Assembly (NCBI GenBank): GCA_023229245.1 | Contig: JALNZU010000015.1 | Span: 16,589 to 80,588, forward strand | Length of the DNA: 64,000 nucleotides | Reading direction: 5' to 3' | Origin: Bacteroidales bacterium | GTDB lineage: Bacteria > Bacteroidota > Bacteroidia > Bacteroidales > F082 | Shown: piece by piece, positions 63,630-64,000 of the stretch | How positions within the stretch are numbered: position 1 is the stretch's first letter | Layout of the letters: each line of letters opens with the position of its first letter | Program-made: the position numbers and the translations under genes | The notes under the pieces: generated by a model | The model's input: the letters and a program-made list of their open reading frames with translations, nothing else | What the model was told of the DNA's origin: nothing | Database searches by the model: none

Positions 63630-64000
63630 TTTGTTTTTGTTTTAAGATTTCACTACATGACAAAAATTTTAATAGTTGATTTTCATTAAAAAATTATTTA
63701 ATGTTTTTTTTATAAACGATTGATATTCAATGTATCAAAGAAAAAATATAAGCAAATTCCTCTTTACAAAAGAGTACTAATAGTGAGATAAAGGTAAACA
63801 ATTATCTGAGATGTTGAAAGATAATCATTAAAAAACGATTTAAAAATCGGGAGAGTATCCCAAATATCCGTTTATCCTGTTTAATTCACAAACCTACAAT
63901 TTACTTTCAAATCACACCATTTTCCCCTTTTGAATTTTGGATTTAGGCCCGAATCTAGCGGAAATCAAGGTTAAACAGTTATTTCTCGAAATTTTAGACA
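63630..64000. other. AT-rich intergenic sequence to the window end
   Basis: No gene is seen on either strand. A small palindrome CTCTTT-ACA-AAAGAG lies at 63760-63774. The promoter of the minus-strand genes to the left is probably here, but no box is clear. Confidence 0.4.

Overview
The window reads as a chromosomal segment of an anaerobic or microaerotolerant, protein-fermenting member of the Bacteroidota, probably near Bacteroidales. The evidence is: C-terminal type IX secretion (T9SS) sorting domains on three secreted proteins; promoters of the Bacteroidota type (TTTG, about 19 bases, TAnnTTTG); an S46 dipeptidyl-peptidase; MORN_2-repeat and DUF4175-type proteins; an oxygen-sensitive glycyl-radical enzyme; and a tryptophanase. 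No tRNA, rRNA or CRISPR array was seen.

Core part (1-48.6 kb). 0-3.4 kb holds two rhodanese-like genes and a peroxide-defence group (Dps, 1-Cys peroxiredoxin, divergent OxyR). 3.4-15.3 kb carries a secreted nuclease/phosphatase-fold protein, a class IV aminotransferase-like gene, a ComF-type phosphoribosyltransferase, a small MscS-like channel, a DPP11-type peptidase, RadA, an HMG-CoA lyase-like enzyme and a large hybrid histidine kinase. 15.3-27 kb is mostly minus strand: a beta-helix T9SS protein, CvpA, an Mla-type lipid ABC transporter, a SprT-like/RNase H pair, a methyltransferase with a perfect 18-bp inverted repeat inside it, a trans-4-hydroxyproline dehydratase (HypD) with its activase, a LutB-like protein that has lost one complete Fe-S cluster, and RpiB. 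An AT-rich 645-bp gap (26963-27607) with DnaA-box-like words separates this from a mostly plus-strand block (27.6-45.5 kb) that includes DUF4175, YbeY, MnmG, an NtrY-like kinase and a flippase. Two parS-like palindromes flank mnmG. Together the gap and the parS-like sites suggest an origin-proximal region. TcdA, TatD and tryptophanase close the core.

Accessory part (about 48.7-62.8 kb). It opens with a good promoter followed by a five-codon ORF, then two unrecognised genes, one with a nuclease-like core. Next comes an IS91-like element (tyrosine recombinase plus a transposase broken by one in-frame TGA). Then follows a tightly coupled restriction-modification operon: XRE regulator, cytosine-5 methyltransferase, MORC-like GHKL ATPase, Z1-domain helicase/ATPase and PD-(D/E)XK protein, with a RhuM-family gene 12 bases downstream. 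A 158-bp direct repeat flanks the IS91-like element plus the operon (50915-51072 and 61242-61399), which suggests they moved together. After the second repeat lies a transposon graveyard with three arrays of an 18-mer at an exact 24-bp period and a broken IS1182-like transposase fragment. A TlpA/ResA-like thioredoxin and a 41-residue membrane protein follow near the right edge.

Physiology: the extracellular peptidase, tryptophanase, hydroxyproline dehydratase and HMG-CoA lyase-like enzyme fit amino-acid fermentation. OxyR, Prx and Dps protect oxygen-sensitive enzymes. The restriction-modification operon is the strongest candidate for a defence system. Its core architecture matches MORC/paraMORC restriction systems described by comparative genomics (Iyer, Abhiman and Aravind 2008). 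The RhuM addition, the IS91-like vehicle and the 49.3-50.9 kb genes are the less charted parts.
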